64,000 nt of DNA from Cohnella cholangitidis. GTDB taxonomy: Bacteria > Bacillota > Bacilli > Paenibacillales > Paenibacillaceae. Position numbers and translations under genes: made by a program. The stretch is from NCBI RefSeq assembly GCF_014107495.1, contig NZ_CP041969.1, positions 558,001 through 622,000 of the forward strand. Reading direction: 5' to 3'. The notes under the pieces are model-generated. The model did not search any database, was not told where the DNA came from, and worked only from the letters and a program-made list of their open reading frames with translations. Of this stretch, positions 9,596-17,340 are shown piece after piece. How positions within the stretch are numbered: position 1 is the stretch's first letter; each line of letters opens with the position of its first letter.

Positions 9596-9624
9596 ATTGT
9601 ACTTCAAAACCCCAAGGGGGACAA
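9596..9624 (-). promoter_or_regulatory. Probable promoter of the remA-gmk-rpoZ operon
   Basis: Minus strand: TTGTCC (9619-9624), a 17-bp spacer, and TACAAT (9596-9601), about 190 bp upstream of remA. The match to sigma-A hexamers is 4/6 and 5/6 with ideal spacing. A CCCC-AA-GGGG palindrome lies inside the spacer. Confidence 0.5.
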
Positions 9625-9638
9625 GAGGATGGAGCAGG

Positions 9639-11534
9639 TTACTTGCCGGAATGGATGCTCTTGCTCTTGTTTCTGACATATTCGGTCAAGGAAACGGTCA
9701 TCTCGTACGCCATGAACGGAGTCATTAAATAGATGCCGTTGAAATGCTCCATCGCGACGTCGAGCAGCTCCTCGGCGATCTTGACGCCTTCGGCGCGCGC
9801 CGCGCCCTCCAGGCCGCTCATCCGCTGACGAACCGAATCAGAGAGCTGAATGCCGGGCACCTCGTTGTGAAGATATTCCGCGTTGCGACCGCTCGCCAGC
9901 GGGAAAACGCCGATGAATATCGGGATGCTCAAGTGCTTCGTCATTTCCGCGACGCGAACGATCAGCTCCGGGTCGTATACCGGCTGCGTCATAATGTAAT
10001 CGGCGCCCGCCGATATTTTGCGCTCCAGACGTTGAACGGCTTTGTCCAAATGCTTAACGTTAGGATTAAAGGCCGCGCCTACGACGAACTTGGCCTTCTG
10101 CTTTAGCGGCTTGCCCGAGAAAGCGATCCCGTCGTTCAGTTGCTTGATCATCCGTATGATCTCGAACGACGTGAGATCGTATACGGAGCTGGATCCAGGC
10201 AAATCGCCGAACTTGGCGGGATCCCCGGTAACCGCCAGCACGTGGTCGATGCCAAGCGCGTCGAAGCCCATCATATGCGTTTGCGTGCCGATAAGGTTGC
10301 GATCGCGGCAGGCAATATGCGCCAGCGGCCGAATGCCTACCCGTTCTTTCAGTAACGCGGCTAAAGCCATGTTGCTCATTCTCGTCACGGCAAGCGAGTT
10401 ATCCGCCATCGTCAAGGCATCCGCTTTCGCTTCCTTCAGCGCCTGGGCCCCGGCCATGAACTTCGAAATGTCCAAATCGCGAGGAGGGTCCAATTCGACG
10501 ATGACCGTGTGCCGCTGACGCACGAGATCGACGATGCTAGGTTCCGCATCCTGCGGCGGCTCATTGCCGTCGCCCGCGACCGCCGGTTGTACATCGACGA
10601 CTTCAACCGGCTTGCCAGGCTGAGCATCCTCGGGGATAATCGGTTGCACAACAGGAGCATAGCCCTTAAGCGCGCCCGCGATCGCCGAAATATGCTCGGG
10701 AGTCGTTCCGCAGCAGCCGCCGATCACCCGAGCGCCCGCATTCGCGAATTTAATCGCGGAAGACGCGAAGTATTCCGGCGTTGCCGAATATATGACTTGG
10801 CCGTCGACGTAATCCGGTATGCCGGCATTCGGGAATACGCTTAACGGTACGCCCAGATCCCGCGGTATCGTCTCCAGCGCGCGCAATATTCCGTTAGGAC
10901 CGCTTCGGCAGTTGAAGCCGATTACGTCGGCGCCTTCGCCCTTCAACCGGCGAAAGGCTTCAGGCAGAGGAATGCCGTCATGCGTTCTCTGCGCATCCTC
11001 GACGGCGAACTGGCAAATGACGCTAATATCGCTTTGCTTGCGAATAATGGATAACGCTAATGATAGCTCTTCGAGATCGAAGAACGTTTCCAGCAATAAG
11101 CCGTCGACGCCCGAGCCGAGAAGAACGCCGATCTGTTCCTCGAAATCCCTTTTGACGATCGCCGTTCTGACGTTTTTGCCTGCGCCGCCTCTGACGGCCC
11201 CGATCGAGCCGACGACGTAAGCGTCTTGTCCGACGGCTTTGCGGGCAATCGCCACGCCCGCGGCGTTGATTTCTTCGGTTTTCTTCTCTAAACCGTATTT
11301 AGCCAATTTATTTTGTTGCGCGGAGTACGTATTGGTTTCGATGATCTCCGCTCCGGCGGCCGCATAGCGGCGATGCACTTCCGCGATTACGTCCGGCTTG
11401 AGCAGATTGAATTCCTCGAACGATACGCCCACGGGCAAGCCGAGCTGATATAAGTAAGTGGCCATCGCGCCGTCGCCGACCAATGGCTTAAGAGCTAGCG
11501 CCGTACGCAAATCCGGTTTCATGAAGCTTCCCAT
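9639..11534 (-). CDS. Bifunctional homocysteine S-methyltransferase/5,10-methylenetetrahydrofolate reductase (YitJ type)
   Basis: Fusion that both reduces methylene-THF and methylates homocysteine, supplying methionine and SAM. Residues about 10-300 form a homocysteine methyltransferase barrel with zinc ligands C209 (IGFNCRSGPNG) and C274-C275 (GGCCGTTPEH). Residues about 335-620 form a MetF-like FAD barrel (VIVELDPPRD, HIACRDRN, AVTGDP, YIMTQPVYD). At 631 residues it matches B. subtilis YitJ. It lacks cobalamin domains, so it is not MetH. The ATG at 11534 has GAGG 6 nt upstream; MKPDLR (11522) is an alternative. The short upstream gap holds no SAM riboswitch, unlike B. subtilis yitJ. Confidence 0.92.
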   Translation of the reverse strand: MGSFMKPDLRTALALKPLVGDGAMATYLYQLGLPVGVSFEEFNLLKPDVIAEVHRRYAAAGAEIIETNTYSAQQNKLAKYGLEKKTEEINAAGVAIARKAVGQDAYVVGSIGAVRGGAGKNVRTAIVKRDFEEQIGVLLGSGVDGLLLETFFDLEELSLALSIIRKQSDISVICQFAVEDAQRTHDGIPLPEAFRRLKGEGADVIGFNCRSGPNGILRALETIPRDLGVPLSVFPNAGIPDYVDGQVIYSATPEYFASSAIKFANAGARVIGGCCGTTPEHISAIAGALKGYAPVVQPIIPEDAQPGKPVEVVDVQPAVAGDGNEPPQDAEPSIVDLVRQRHTVIVELDPPRDLDISKFMAGAQALKEAKADALTMADNSLAVTRMSNMALAALLKERVGIRPLAHIACRDRNLIGTQTHMMGFDALGIDHVLAVTGDPAKFGDLPGSSSVYDLTSFEIIRMIKQLNDGIAFSGKPLKQKAKFVVGAAFNPNVKHLDKAVQRLERKISAGADYIMTQPVYDPELIVRVAEMTKHLSIPIFIGVFPLASGRNAEYLHNEVPGIQLSDSVRQRMSGLEGAARAEGVKIAEELLDVAMEHFNGIYLMTPFMAYEMTVSLTEYVRNKSKSIHSGK

Positions 11535-11593
11535 CCATTTCCTCGATAAAGTATTCTAAATGTAGCACAAATTCGCTTCGGGGAAAATGGATA

Positions 11594-11617
11594 AACCCGA
11601 TCTTAATCGATCGGGTT
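11594..11617 (-). terminator. Hairpin terminator after the MFS gene
   Basis: A perfect 9-bp inverted repeat (AACCCGATC/GATCGGGTT) with a 6-base loop sits 10 bp downstream of the MFS stop, followed on the minus strand by TATCCATTTT. It separates this gene from the homocysteine methyltransferase gene. Confidence 0.6.
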
Positions 11618-11627
11618 GTAAGGAATT

Positions 11628-12859
11628 TTATCCGTTAAGAGGAAGCCGTTTCCGGGTCCGCTTGGGGTACGCGCAATTTCTGTTCCGCAATTCTAGCTCT
11701 CGCCCCCGCGCGGATAAACCGAACGATCCCGCGGCCATCGCGGCCGCGATCGCCACGCCGGCGGCGCCGAGCCAGCCGATCGCGGATAGCGACACGCTTT
11801 CCACGATGACCCCTCCGATTCCCGCCCCCGCTGCCATAGCGAGCTGCAATACCGAAGAATTCAAGCTTAACATGATGCCGGAAGCTTCGGGAGCCAATGT
11901 CATCAAGTAATATTGCTGGGTCGGCCCGGATGACCATGCGGAGAACGCCCATATCATTAATAGAGGAAACATGAACGCGGCAGATTGGGAAAAAGCGGCG
12001 ATTAGAAATAACACTCCGGAATGAAGCAGCATTCCTCCGACCAACGTGCGGGGGATCCCCCATCTATCCGTGCTGAATCCTCCCAGCTTGGAGCCGATCA
12101 AGCTCGCCACGCCGAATGCGAACAGCCCGATGCTTACGGCGCGTTCGCTCATCCCGGTAATCGTGAGGAGGAACGGGGAAATGTACGTATATACGATCGA
12201 ATATCCGAAAATCCAAAAAAACGTAATCGATAAAGCGACGGCGATTCGAGGGCTTTTGAGCAAGGCGATTTGGGCTCGGACAGGTACCGGCGCCTCGCCT
12301 TCGGATTGCGGAATCAAACGCACGATCGCCGCCATGGCCAACAAGCCGAGAATGCCGATGCCCACGAAGATGAGCTTCCAATCATAGGAGGAAGCGATAA
12401 CTCTCCCGAGCGGCACGCCATGATGAGCGAAGTGCTGAACCCCATGACCAGCGTAGCGATCGCGCTGCCCTGCTTGCCCGGCTGCGCCAGCTTAGCCGCA
12501 ACCGTCAGCGCGACCACGACGAACACTCCCGTGCTAAGAGCCAATATTATCCGGGAGCCCATCAGCGAGACGTAACCGGATGCCGTTACCGCGATTACGT
12601 TACCTACGAAGAATACTCCCAACGCCGCGAGCATAAGCTTCCGTCGTTCCACTTTAGCGGTGATCGCCATAAGAACCGGCGTACCGAAAGCATAAGCAAG
12701 CGAGAACACGGTAATTAACTGTCCTGCCGCGGCTACCGACACCCCTACGTCATCCGCGACCATATCCAATATTCCCGCGATAATATTTTCCGACGTTCCC
12801 ACCAGAAAACTAACGACGGCCAGCATGTAAATTTTCCAAGAATTCGACATGTTGATCAT
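11628..12859 (-). pseudogene. MFS transporter (drug/sugar efflux type) broken by a 1-base frameshift
   Basis: A 12-helix major facilitator is split over two frames: the N-terminal half reads 12859 to about 12420 and the C-terminal half from about 12416 to 11628. The N-half starts MINMSNSWKIYMLAVVSFLV and has the loop 2-3 motif near AFGTPVLMAITAKVERRK. The C-half resumes exactly where expected with PLGRVIASSYDWKLIFVGIG. Restoring one C in the plus-strand run at about 12419 (coding ATGG to ATGGG) rejoins them as LIMGVPLGR. The gene is therefore either a recent pseudogene or carries a sequencing error. It lies 75 bp after the ArsR gene, with its own copy of the ArsR-type operator upstream. Its substrate is unknown. 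Confidence 0.85.
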
Positions 12860-12899
12860 GCTCCTCTCTCCACTCCAAATAATTGTTTCTTGTTTTTAT

Positions 12900-12919
12900 A
12901 TTTCTAAATATATAGAAAT
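12900..12919. promoter_or_regulatory. Candidate ArsR operator in front of the MFS gene
   Basis: A 20-bp palindrome ATTTC-N10-GAAAT (full form ATTTCTAAATATATAGAAAT) lies 40 bp upstream of the MFS start. It matches a second site upstream of the ArsR gene at 17 of 20 positions. Confidence 0.65.
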
Positions 12920-12934
12920 ATAGCTTAAAAAAAT

Positions 12935-13216
12935 TTACGCCAACAAATAAGGCGCGTACTTCTCCGCCATATCGCGATTTACGCTATAGTAAATATACGT
13001 TCCGTCCTTGCGGAGATTAAGCAATCCGCAATCCGTAAGCTGCTTCAGATGGTGCGACAACGTTGAACCCGCCACGGATTCAAGCTTGCTGCCGATATCG
13101 GAACAGCACAAATTTTTCTCCTCGGTCAGCAACATCGCGATTTTCAGTCTTGTCGGTTCTCCTAACGCTTTGTACACTTTCACCGCTTGCGTCATGTCCG
13201 CGTTATCTTCGACCAT
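12935..13216 (-). CDS. ArsR/SmtB-family transcriptional repressor
   Basis: Winged-helix repressor of 93 residues. It has the ArsR opening (ALGEPTRLKIAMLL), a recognition helix in GSTLSHHLKQLTDCGLL and a beta-wing (LRKDGTYIYYSVN). Two adjacent cysteines (NLCCSDI, about residues 37-38) lie near the position of the CxC metal site of arsenic sensors, but the spacing differs, so the signal is unknown. GAGGTGAG lies 8 nt before the ATG. The gene precedes the MFS gene on the same strand, and both carry the same palindrome upstream. I infer that it represses itself and the exporter. Confidence 0.9.
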   Translation of the reverse strand: MVEDNADMTQAVKVYKALGEPTRLKIAMLLTEEKNLCCSDIGSKLESVAGSTLSHHLKQLTDCGLLNLRKDGTYIYYSVNRDMAEKYAPYLLA

Positions 13217-13244
13217 CTTCTACTCACCTCGGTTCGAAACTTAT

Positions 13245-13264
13245 ATTTCTATATGTATCGAAAT
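13245..13264. promoter_or_regulatory. Candidate ArsR auto-operator
   Basis: The second ATTTC-N10-GAAAT palindrome (ATTTCTATATGTATCGAAAT) lies 28 bp upstream of the ArsR start codon, in an AT-rich stretch likely to overlap the promoter. It differs at three inner positions from the site at 12900-12919. Confidence 0.65.
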
Positions 13265-13316
13265 AAACAATAGCATAGTTCCCCGGAGATGTAAACCCGC
13301 TCGCTTAAAATAGGCA

Positions 13317-13351
13317 AAACTGCCTCCGCAGCATCCGCTTGGAGACAGTTT
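13317..13351 (-). terminator. Intrinsic terminator after dapF
   Basis: An 11-bp stem (AAACTGTCTCC/GGAGGCAGTTT on the minus strand, one G-U pair) encloses a 13-base loop 22 bp past the dapF stop, followed by TGCCTATTTT. Confidence 0.7.
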
Positions 13352-13373
13352 CGATATAAGCCGCCATATCCTT

Positions 13374-14204
13374 TTACGCTTGACCCGTAAACACGAACGC
13401 GGCAGGACCGGTCATGTAAATCCGGTTGTTGTCTTCGTTCCAGTCGATCAACAGATCGCCGCCGGCTAGGGATATGGTCGCTTTGCGATCGGTGTATCCG
13501 TTCAAGAAGGAAGACACCAGCGTAGCGCAAGCGCCCGTACCGCATGCAAGCGTCGGACCTGCGCCGCGTTCCCATACGCGCATGTCCACTTGGCTGCGGG
13601 AGTTAACGGTAGCGAACTCTACATTGATCTTGCGAGGGAACAACGGGTGCTTCTCCAGCTTCGGTCCCCACGTCGCCAGGTCGAATCCGGGCGCGTCGTC
13701 CACGTAGATTACGCAATGGGGATTGCCCATCGATACGGCCGTAAAGGTAAATTCGCGGCCGTCTACCGACACGGAATGGCCGATGACCGGATTCGCGTCG
13801 ATCGTCGTAGGCACATCCAAGCCGTTCAAGATCGGTTGACCCATATCTACGGTCACGAGCTCGGCTTTGCCGCCCGCCGTTTGCAATTGAACGGGCTGAA
13901 CGCCTGCGCCCAGCGTCTCGATCGTCAGCTCCGTTTTGTCCGTTAACCCGTTGTCGTACACGTATTTCGATACGCAACGGATCGCATTGCCGCATTGCTC
14001 CGCTTCCGATCCGTCGGAGTTGATGATTCTCATCTTAAAGTCCGCTTTGTCGGAAGGTAAAATATAAACCAAGCCATCCGCGCCGATACCGAAAAATCGG
14101 TTGCAAAGCCGTACTGCCAAATCCGCGACGTTGTCCGGTAGGGCTTGTTCTCCGGCTACGACGATGAAGTCGTTGCCTAGTCCGTGCATTTTCGTGAATT
14201 CCAT
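13374..14204 (-). CDS. dapF: Diaminopimelate epimerase
   Basis: Converts LL- to meso-diaminopimelate for lysine and peptidoglycan synthesis. The 276-residue protein begins MEFTKMHGLGNDFIVV and has both catalytic cysteines in their motifs (EQCGNAIRC about residue 75; ACGTGACATL about residue 220). It is PLP-independent. A strong GGGAGGT ribosome site lies before the ATG. It is flanked by its own terminator and by an inverted repeat in its leader (14231-14265), so it is probably monocistronic or read from purT. Confidence 0.96.
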   Translation of the reverse strand: MEFTKMHGLGNDFIVVAGEQALPDNVADLAVRLCNRFFGIGADGLVYILPSDKADFKMRIINSDGSEAEQCGNAIRCVSKYVYDNGLTDKTELTIETLGAGVQPVQLQTAGGKAELVTVDMGQPILNGLDVPTTIDANPVIGHSVSVDGREFTFTAVSMGNPHCVIYVDDAPGFDLATWGPKLEKHPLFPRKINVEFATVNSRSQVDMRVWERGAGPTLACGTGACATLVSSFLNGYTDRKATISLAGGDLLIDWNEDNNRIYMTGPAAFVFTGQA

Positions 14205-14230
14205 TGTGCTTACCTCCCGGGAATGTCCAT

Positions 14231-14265
14231 CCGTTATGTTCCGATTACTTCTTTAATCATAACGG
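14231..14265. repeat. Nested inverted repeat in the purT-dapF gap
   Basis: CCGTTATG (14231-14238) and CATAACGG (14258-14265) form an 8-bp perfect inverted repeat, extended inside by GATTA/TAATC after a bulge. It lies 27 bp upstream of dapF and 65 bp after purT. No T-tract follows, so an operator or leader hairpin is more likely than a terminator. Confidence 0.5.
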
Positions 14266-14330
14266 TCATTCGGGAGGATGAGCATACAACAATTCTCCGT
14301 TTATTTGCACTTTTCCGACTATCGAACGCT

Positions 14331-15491
14331 TTATTGCCCTTGAATCCGAAGGCAATCCAACGCTTTCTTCGCTCTTTCGCGGGCTTCCGCGACGGAGCTT
14401 CCGGTAGATAGAGTTACGGCCATTCTGCGTCCGATCTTCGTCACCGGTTTGCCGAATACGCGCAGTTGCGTCCGCGGAACGGACAAGGCTTCGCCGATTC
14501 CTTCAATCCGGTATTCGGCCAATTCCTTATCCGCTTTGAGCGGCCGGCTGGCACCCGGAGCCGAAACATAGATTTCCGGGATCGGATAGCCTAAGATCGC
14601 CCGAACGTGCAGCGCGAACTCGGACAGGTTCTGGCTCGCCAACGTCACTAATCCCGTATCGTGAGGACGAGGAGATACTTCGCTGAAATACACTTTATCC
14701 TTGGCCAAGAATAGCTCCACTCCGAAAATGCCCGCTCCGCCGAGCGCATCCGTAATGACTCCCGCGATTCTTTTCGCTTCTTCGATCTGTTCGTCCGTCA
14801 TTTCGTGAGGCTGCCATGATTCGATGTAGTCCCCGTCTTTCTGGATATGACCGATCGGGGGGCAGAATAGCGTTCCGTTAGCCGCGCGAACCGTAAGCAG
14901 CGTAATTTCCGATTCGAAAGTAATGAATTCCTCGACGATGACTCTCGCCTGTTGAACGCGTCCGCCTTCCATCGCGATCGTCCAGCAACGGTCTAGATCG
15001 TCCTCGGAACGGCAAACGCTTTGACCTTTGCCCGATGAACTCATTAACGGTTTAACGACGCAAGGAAAACCCATTTCCCGGGCAGCTTGGGCGAATTGCT
15101 CATACGTGTCCGCGAAACGGTAATCCGCCGTGGGCAGGCCGAGAGTTTCCGAAGCAAGTCTCCGAATTCCTTCCCGATCCATCGTCAACTGTGCCGCGCG
15201 AGCCGTCGGGATAACGCGGTACCCTTCTTCCTCAAGCTTGACGAGCTCCGCGGTCGCGATCGCCTCGATCTCCGGTACGATCAGGTCCGGCTTCTCCCGC
15301 TCCACCACTTCGCGAAGCGCCTGACGATCCAACATGTCGATGACGTAACTCCGGTGAGCGACCTGCATGGCCGGCGCATGCTCGTAACGATCCACCGCTA
15401 CGGTTTCGATGCCTAGGCGCTGCGCCTCGATAATGACCTCTTTACCTAGCTCTCCAGAACCTAACAATAACAGCTTTTTACCTATGTACAT
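14331..15491 (-). CDS. purT: Formate-dependent phosphoribosylglycinamide formyltransferase (PurT)
   Basis: ATP-grasp enzyme that makes formyl-GAR from GAR, formate and ATP in purine synthesis, independent of folate. The 386-residue product has the PreATP domain ([21 protein letters not shown]), ATP-grasp loop ([16 protein letters not shown]) and the metal-binding [23 protein letters not shown]. The ATG at 15491 is preferred over one at 15521 because GGGAGG lies 9 nt before it and the family N-terminus fits. A TATAAT box is visible upstream on the minus strand at 15530-15535. Divergent from the TetR gene. Confidence 0.95.
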   Translation of the reverse strand: MYIGKKLLLLGSGELGKEVIIEAQRLGIETVAVDRYEHAPAMQVAHRSYVIDMLDRQALREVVEREKPDLIVPEIEAIATAELVKLEEEGYRVIPTARAAQLTMDREGIRRLASETLGLPTADYRFADTYEQFAQAAREMGFPCVVKPLMSSSGKGQSVCRSEDDLDRCWTIAMEGGRVQQARVIVEEFITFESEITLLTVRAANGTLFCPPIGHIQKDGDYIESWQPHEMTDEQIEEAKRIAGVITDALGGAGIFGVELFLAKDKVYFSEVSPRPHDTGLVTLASQNLSEFALHVRAILGYPIPEIYVSAPGASRPLKADKELAEYRIEGIGEALSVPRTQLRVFGKPVTKIGRRMAVTLSTGSSVAEARERAKKALDCLRIQGQ

Positions 15492-15578
15492 TATCCTTTT
15501 CCTCCCGGATATCTTATCCAATACCGTCCATTATACACGATGGTTTCTCAATAACCAGTACCGATTCTTATCCAGACA

Positions 15579-15607
15579 TTGACAATCGTTATAAGGTGCG
15601 GTATGTT
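15579..15607 (+). promoter_or_regulatory. Promoter of the TetR gene
   Basis: TTGACA (15579-15584), a 17-bp spacer and TATGTT (15602-15607) lie 39 bp before the TetR start. The -35 is perfect and the -10 matches 4/6. The candidate operator follows within 5 bp, over the expected transcription start. Confidence 0.6.
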
Positions 15608-15611
15608 TTCG

Positions 15612-15627
15612 TTGACACGCAAGTCAA
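15612..15627. promoter_or_regulatory. Candidate TetR operator, site A
   Basis: Palindrome TTGAC-ACGCAA-GTCAA just downstream of the TetR promoter -10. It is preceded by TTTTCG, and the 12 bases TTTTCGTTGACA recur at site B in front of the next gene. Confidence 0.6.
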
Positions 15628-15645
15628 TGAAAAAGAGGTACCGAC

Positions 15646-16296
15646 ATGTCCCCACGCACGAAGGAACAGAACGAAGAAATACGCAAACAACGATCGCAGG
15701 AAATTATGCGGGCAGCGATTGCCGTTTATGCGGAAAAAGGCTACGCCGCTTCCGAAATCGGCGAGATCGCTGAAAAAGCCGGTCTGGCGCGCGGACTGGT
15801 CTACCACTATTTCAAGTCGAAGCAAAGCTTGTTTCGCGAGCTTCACGATTACATGATGGACGGAACGCGGAAGTTCACGAAATCCTACTTCGAGCAAGAA
15901 GGCCCTGCCCTTGAATTGTTTGCGGAATATGCGCGGAAGGTTTGCAAGCAAGTGTTGGAAGAATCGGCGATCTCCCGGTTTTACATGAGAATAAGCCTTG
16001 ATGTCCATTACTTGTATACGCCCGAGGAATATACTCCGTTCGATTGGATGAAGAGCTTCATCGAGCCGATGAAGCAAGCCGTCGAGAAAGGCATCGGCCA
16101 AGGGTCGATACGTCAAGGAGACGCCAATCTAATGGCTTTGCAATTCTGGGGCGCCGTGTCGCAAGGGATGAGTTATTTAGACCGGCTGCAGCAGGAGCTC
16201 ATTTCGCAGGGGATGGAAGAGAATGATTCCAAAGATCGGCTAAATCACGTACTCGAACAGATCGTGGAATCGGCTTTGGCCGTTTTGCGGGGATAG
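15646..16296 (+). CDS. TetR/AcrR-family transcriptional regulator
   Basis: Repressor of 216 residues. The N-terminal helix-turn-helix is clear (IMRAAIAVYAEKGYAASEIGEIAEKAGLARGLVYHYFKSKQSL, about 20-63). The C-terminal helical ligand domain is not diagnostic. AGAGG lies 7 nt before the ATG. It sits 57 bp upstream of an unknown gene on the same strand; each has a copy of the same TTTTCGTTGACA palindrome in front. I infer autorepression and control of that gene. The inducer is unknown. Confidence 0.92.
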   Translation: MSPRTKEQNEEIRKQRSQEIMRAAIAVYAEKGYAASEIGEIAEKAGLARGLVYHYFKSKQSLFRELHDYMMDGTRKFTKSYFEQEGPALELFAEYARKVCKQVLEESAISRFYMRISLDVHYLYTPEEYTPFDWMKSFIEPMKQAVEKGIGQGSIRQGDANLMALQFWGAVSQGMSYLDRLQQELISQGMEENDSKDRLNHVLEQIVESALAVLRG

Positions 16297-16317
16297 AAAA
16301 AATTTTTGCTCTTTTCG

Positions 16318-16337
16318 TTGACATTCGTGTCAGTCAA
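16318..16337. promoter_or_regulatory. Candidate TetR operator, site B
   Basis: TTGACATTCGTGTCAGTCAA contains the palindrome TGACA-TTCG-TGTCA and shares TTTTCGTTGACA with site A. It lies 17 bp before the next start codon, overlapping the start of the ribosome site region, so binding could also roadblock transcription from the TetR promoter. Confidence 0.6.
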
Positions 16338-16353
16338 AAAAAGGAGAGATGTT

Positions 16354-16875
16354 ATGACATTAGTAACCATGAACAAACAGGATTTCGATTCTTTAAACGA
16401 CGAGGGACTCGGCTCAGCTTGCATGGAACCGACCTTCCGGCTAATTCGCGGCAAGAACGTCTCGGTCAAAACGCAAGTCATCTCCGGGTTGACCAAGGGA
16501 CAGCAAGCTTTGTGCCTGTTCAGGGTCATGTACGACCATGCCAAAAACTCCGCTGCGGAACTTTACGGTTGGACATCGTATTTGCACGATCAACCGGGAT
16601 ATTGGACCGGCGTGACAGGAGCATTGAGCTTCTTCGGCGACCGTTCCCTGTTAGCTCTCCTTGAAGAGACCGAAGAAATGCTCCACGGCAGAAACGTTAG
16701 TTTGGGTTTGCGCTGGAGCGACGCTTCTCCTACCGATGTAGAGTATGATCCGGAGCTCCAAAGGACGATGAACGGCTTGTTTAATCGTTTTCAAACCCTC
16801 GCCCCTCTAAGCATAAGGATCGTTGGCGACTATATTCGTGCCAACCCTCAAGAATATGTCAGCTTCGAGCCATAA
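16354..16875 (+). CDS. Uncharacterised 173-residue protein under TetR control
   Basis: I do not recognise this family with confidence. The protein is soluble, without signal peptide or membrane segment, and largely helical; the central part (GQQALCLFRVMYDHAKNSAA, then GALSFF and LLALLEETEEML) suggests an alpha-helical bundle somewhat like DUF4375/DMP19 proteins, which is only an impression. The ATG at 16354 is chosen because AAAGGAGAG lies 6 nt upstream; the in-frame extension to 16306 runs through the operator. It lies directly behind a TetR gene with a shared operator, so it is probably inducible. No partner enzyme is nearby. Confidence 0.75.
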   Translation: MTLVTMNKQDFDSLNDEGLGSACMEPTFRLIRGKNVSVKTQVISGLTKGQQALCLFRVMYDHAKNSAAELYGWTSYLHDQPGYWTGVTGALSFFGDRSLLALLEETEEMLHGRNVSLGLRWSDASPTDVEYDPELQRTMNGLFNRFQTLAPLSIRIVGDYIRANPQEYVSFEP

Positions 16876-16895
16876 TGGTTAGTAGAAAAATGATT

Positions 16896-17315
16896 TTATA
16901 AAGCCACGGCCGCAAAAACCGCGGCAAGGTATACGCACAATGGACTGTAGAACCGAGTATCGTTCGCCGCGAACGGCGTTCCTTTGATTTTCTTGGCAAA
17001 GCCCATATATTTGAAATCGCCGACAGCCCGGATCAAGAACACGAAACCGCAAAATAAGCAGCCCCATCGCGTGACTTGATTCGGGACTTCTATGTTTATG
17101 AGCTCGCTCTGGGCAAGCAACATTAAGCCAACGGCCAACATAATGACCGCCACGCCAACCGTCTCCGCGGTTCTAGGCCTGAAGAGCGCTCCGCCGCCGA
17201 TCTTGCTCGGAATAACCGCTTGCCCTCCCCATTTTCCGCCGAACGCCCAGTAGAAATGTAATCCGCTAATCAACAACAAAATCGCGAATGTGAGCAGAAC
17301 GATAGCACCCATCAT
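16896..17315 (-). CDS. DUF3995-type integral membrane protein
   Basis: A 139-residue membrane protein with four predicted hydrophobic segments (about 3-25, 48-68, 83-100, 122-138). The N-terminal LLISGLHFYWAFGGKWG and the conserved basic loop before the last helix fit the DUF3995 family, whose function is unknown. AGGAGGGG lies 6 nt before the ATG. It follows a TetR gene on the same strand by 25 bp and is probably its cotranscribed target. Confidence 0.8.
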   Translation of the reverse strand: MMGAIVLLTFAILLLISGLHFYWAFGGKWGGQAVIPSKIGGGALFRPRTAETVGVAVIMLAVGLMLLAQSELINIEVPNQVTRWGCLFCGFVFLIRAVGDFKYMGFAKKIKGTPFAANDTRFYSPLCVYLAAVFAAVAL

Positions 17316-17340
17316 TTTTAACCCCTCCTTTGATTTGAGT

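Noticed and set aside
9605..9625. CCCC-AA-GGGG as terminator of a gene upstream of remA
   Set aside because: Two-base loop and 4-bp stem; it lies in the spacer of the likely remA promoter, and no gene reads into it from nearby on the minus strand except the one ending at 9639, for which it would be very weak.
11535..11627. S-box (SAM-I) riboswitch before the homocysteine methyltransferase gene
   Set aside because: The gap has only one simple hairpin, which belongs to the MFS terminator. The conserved SAM-I helices are absent and there is too little room.
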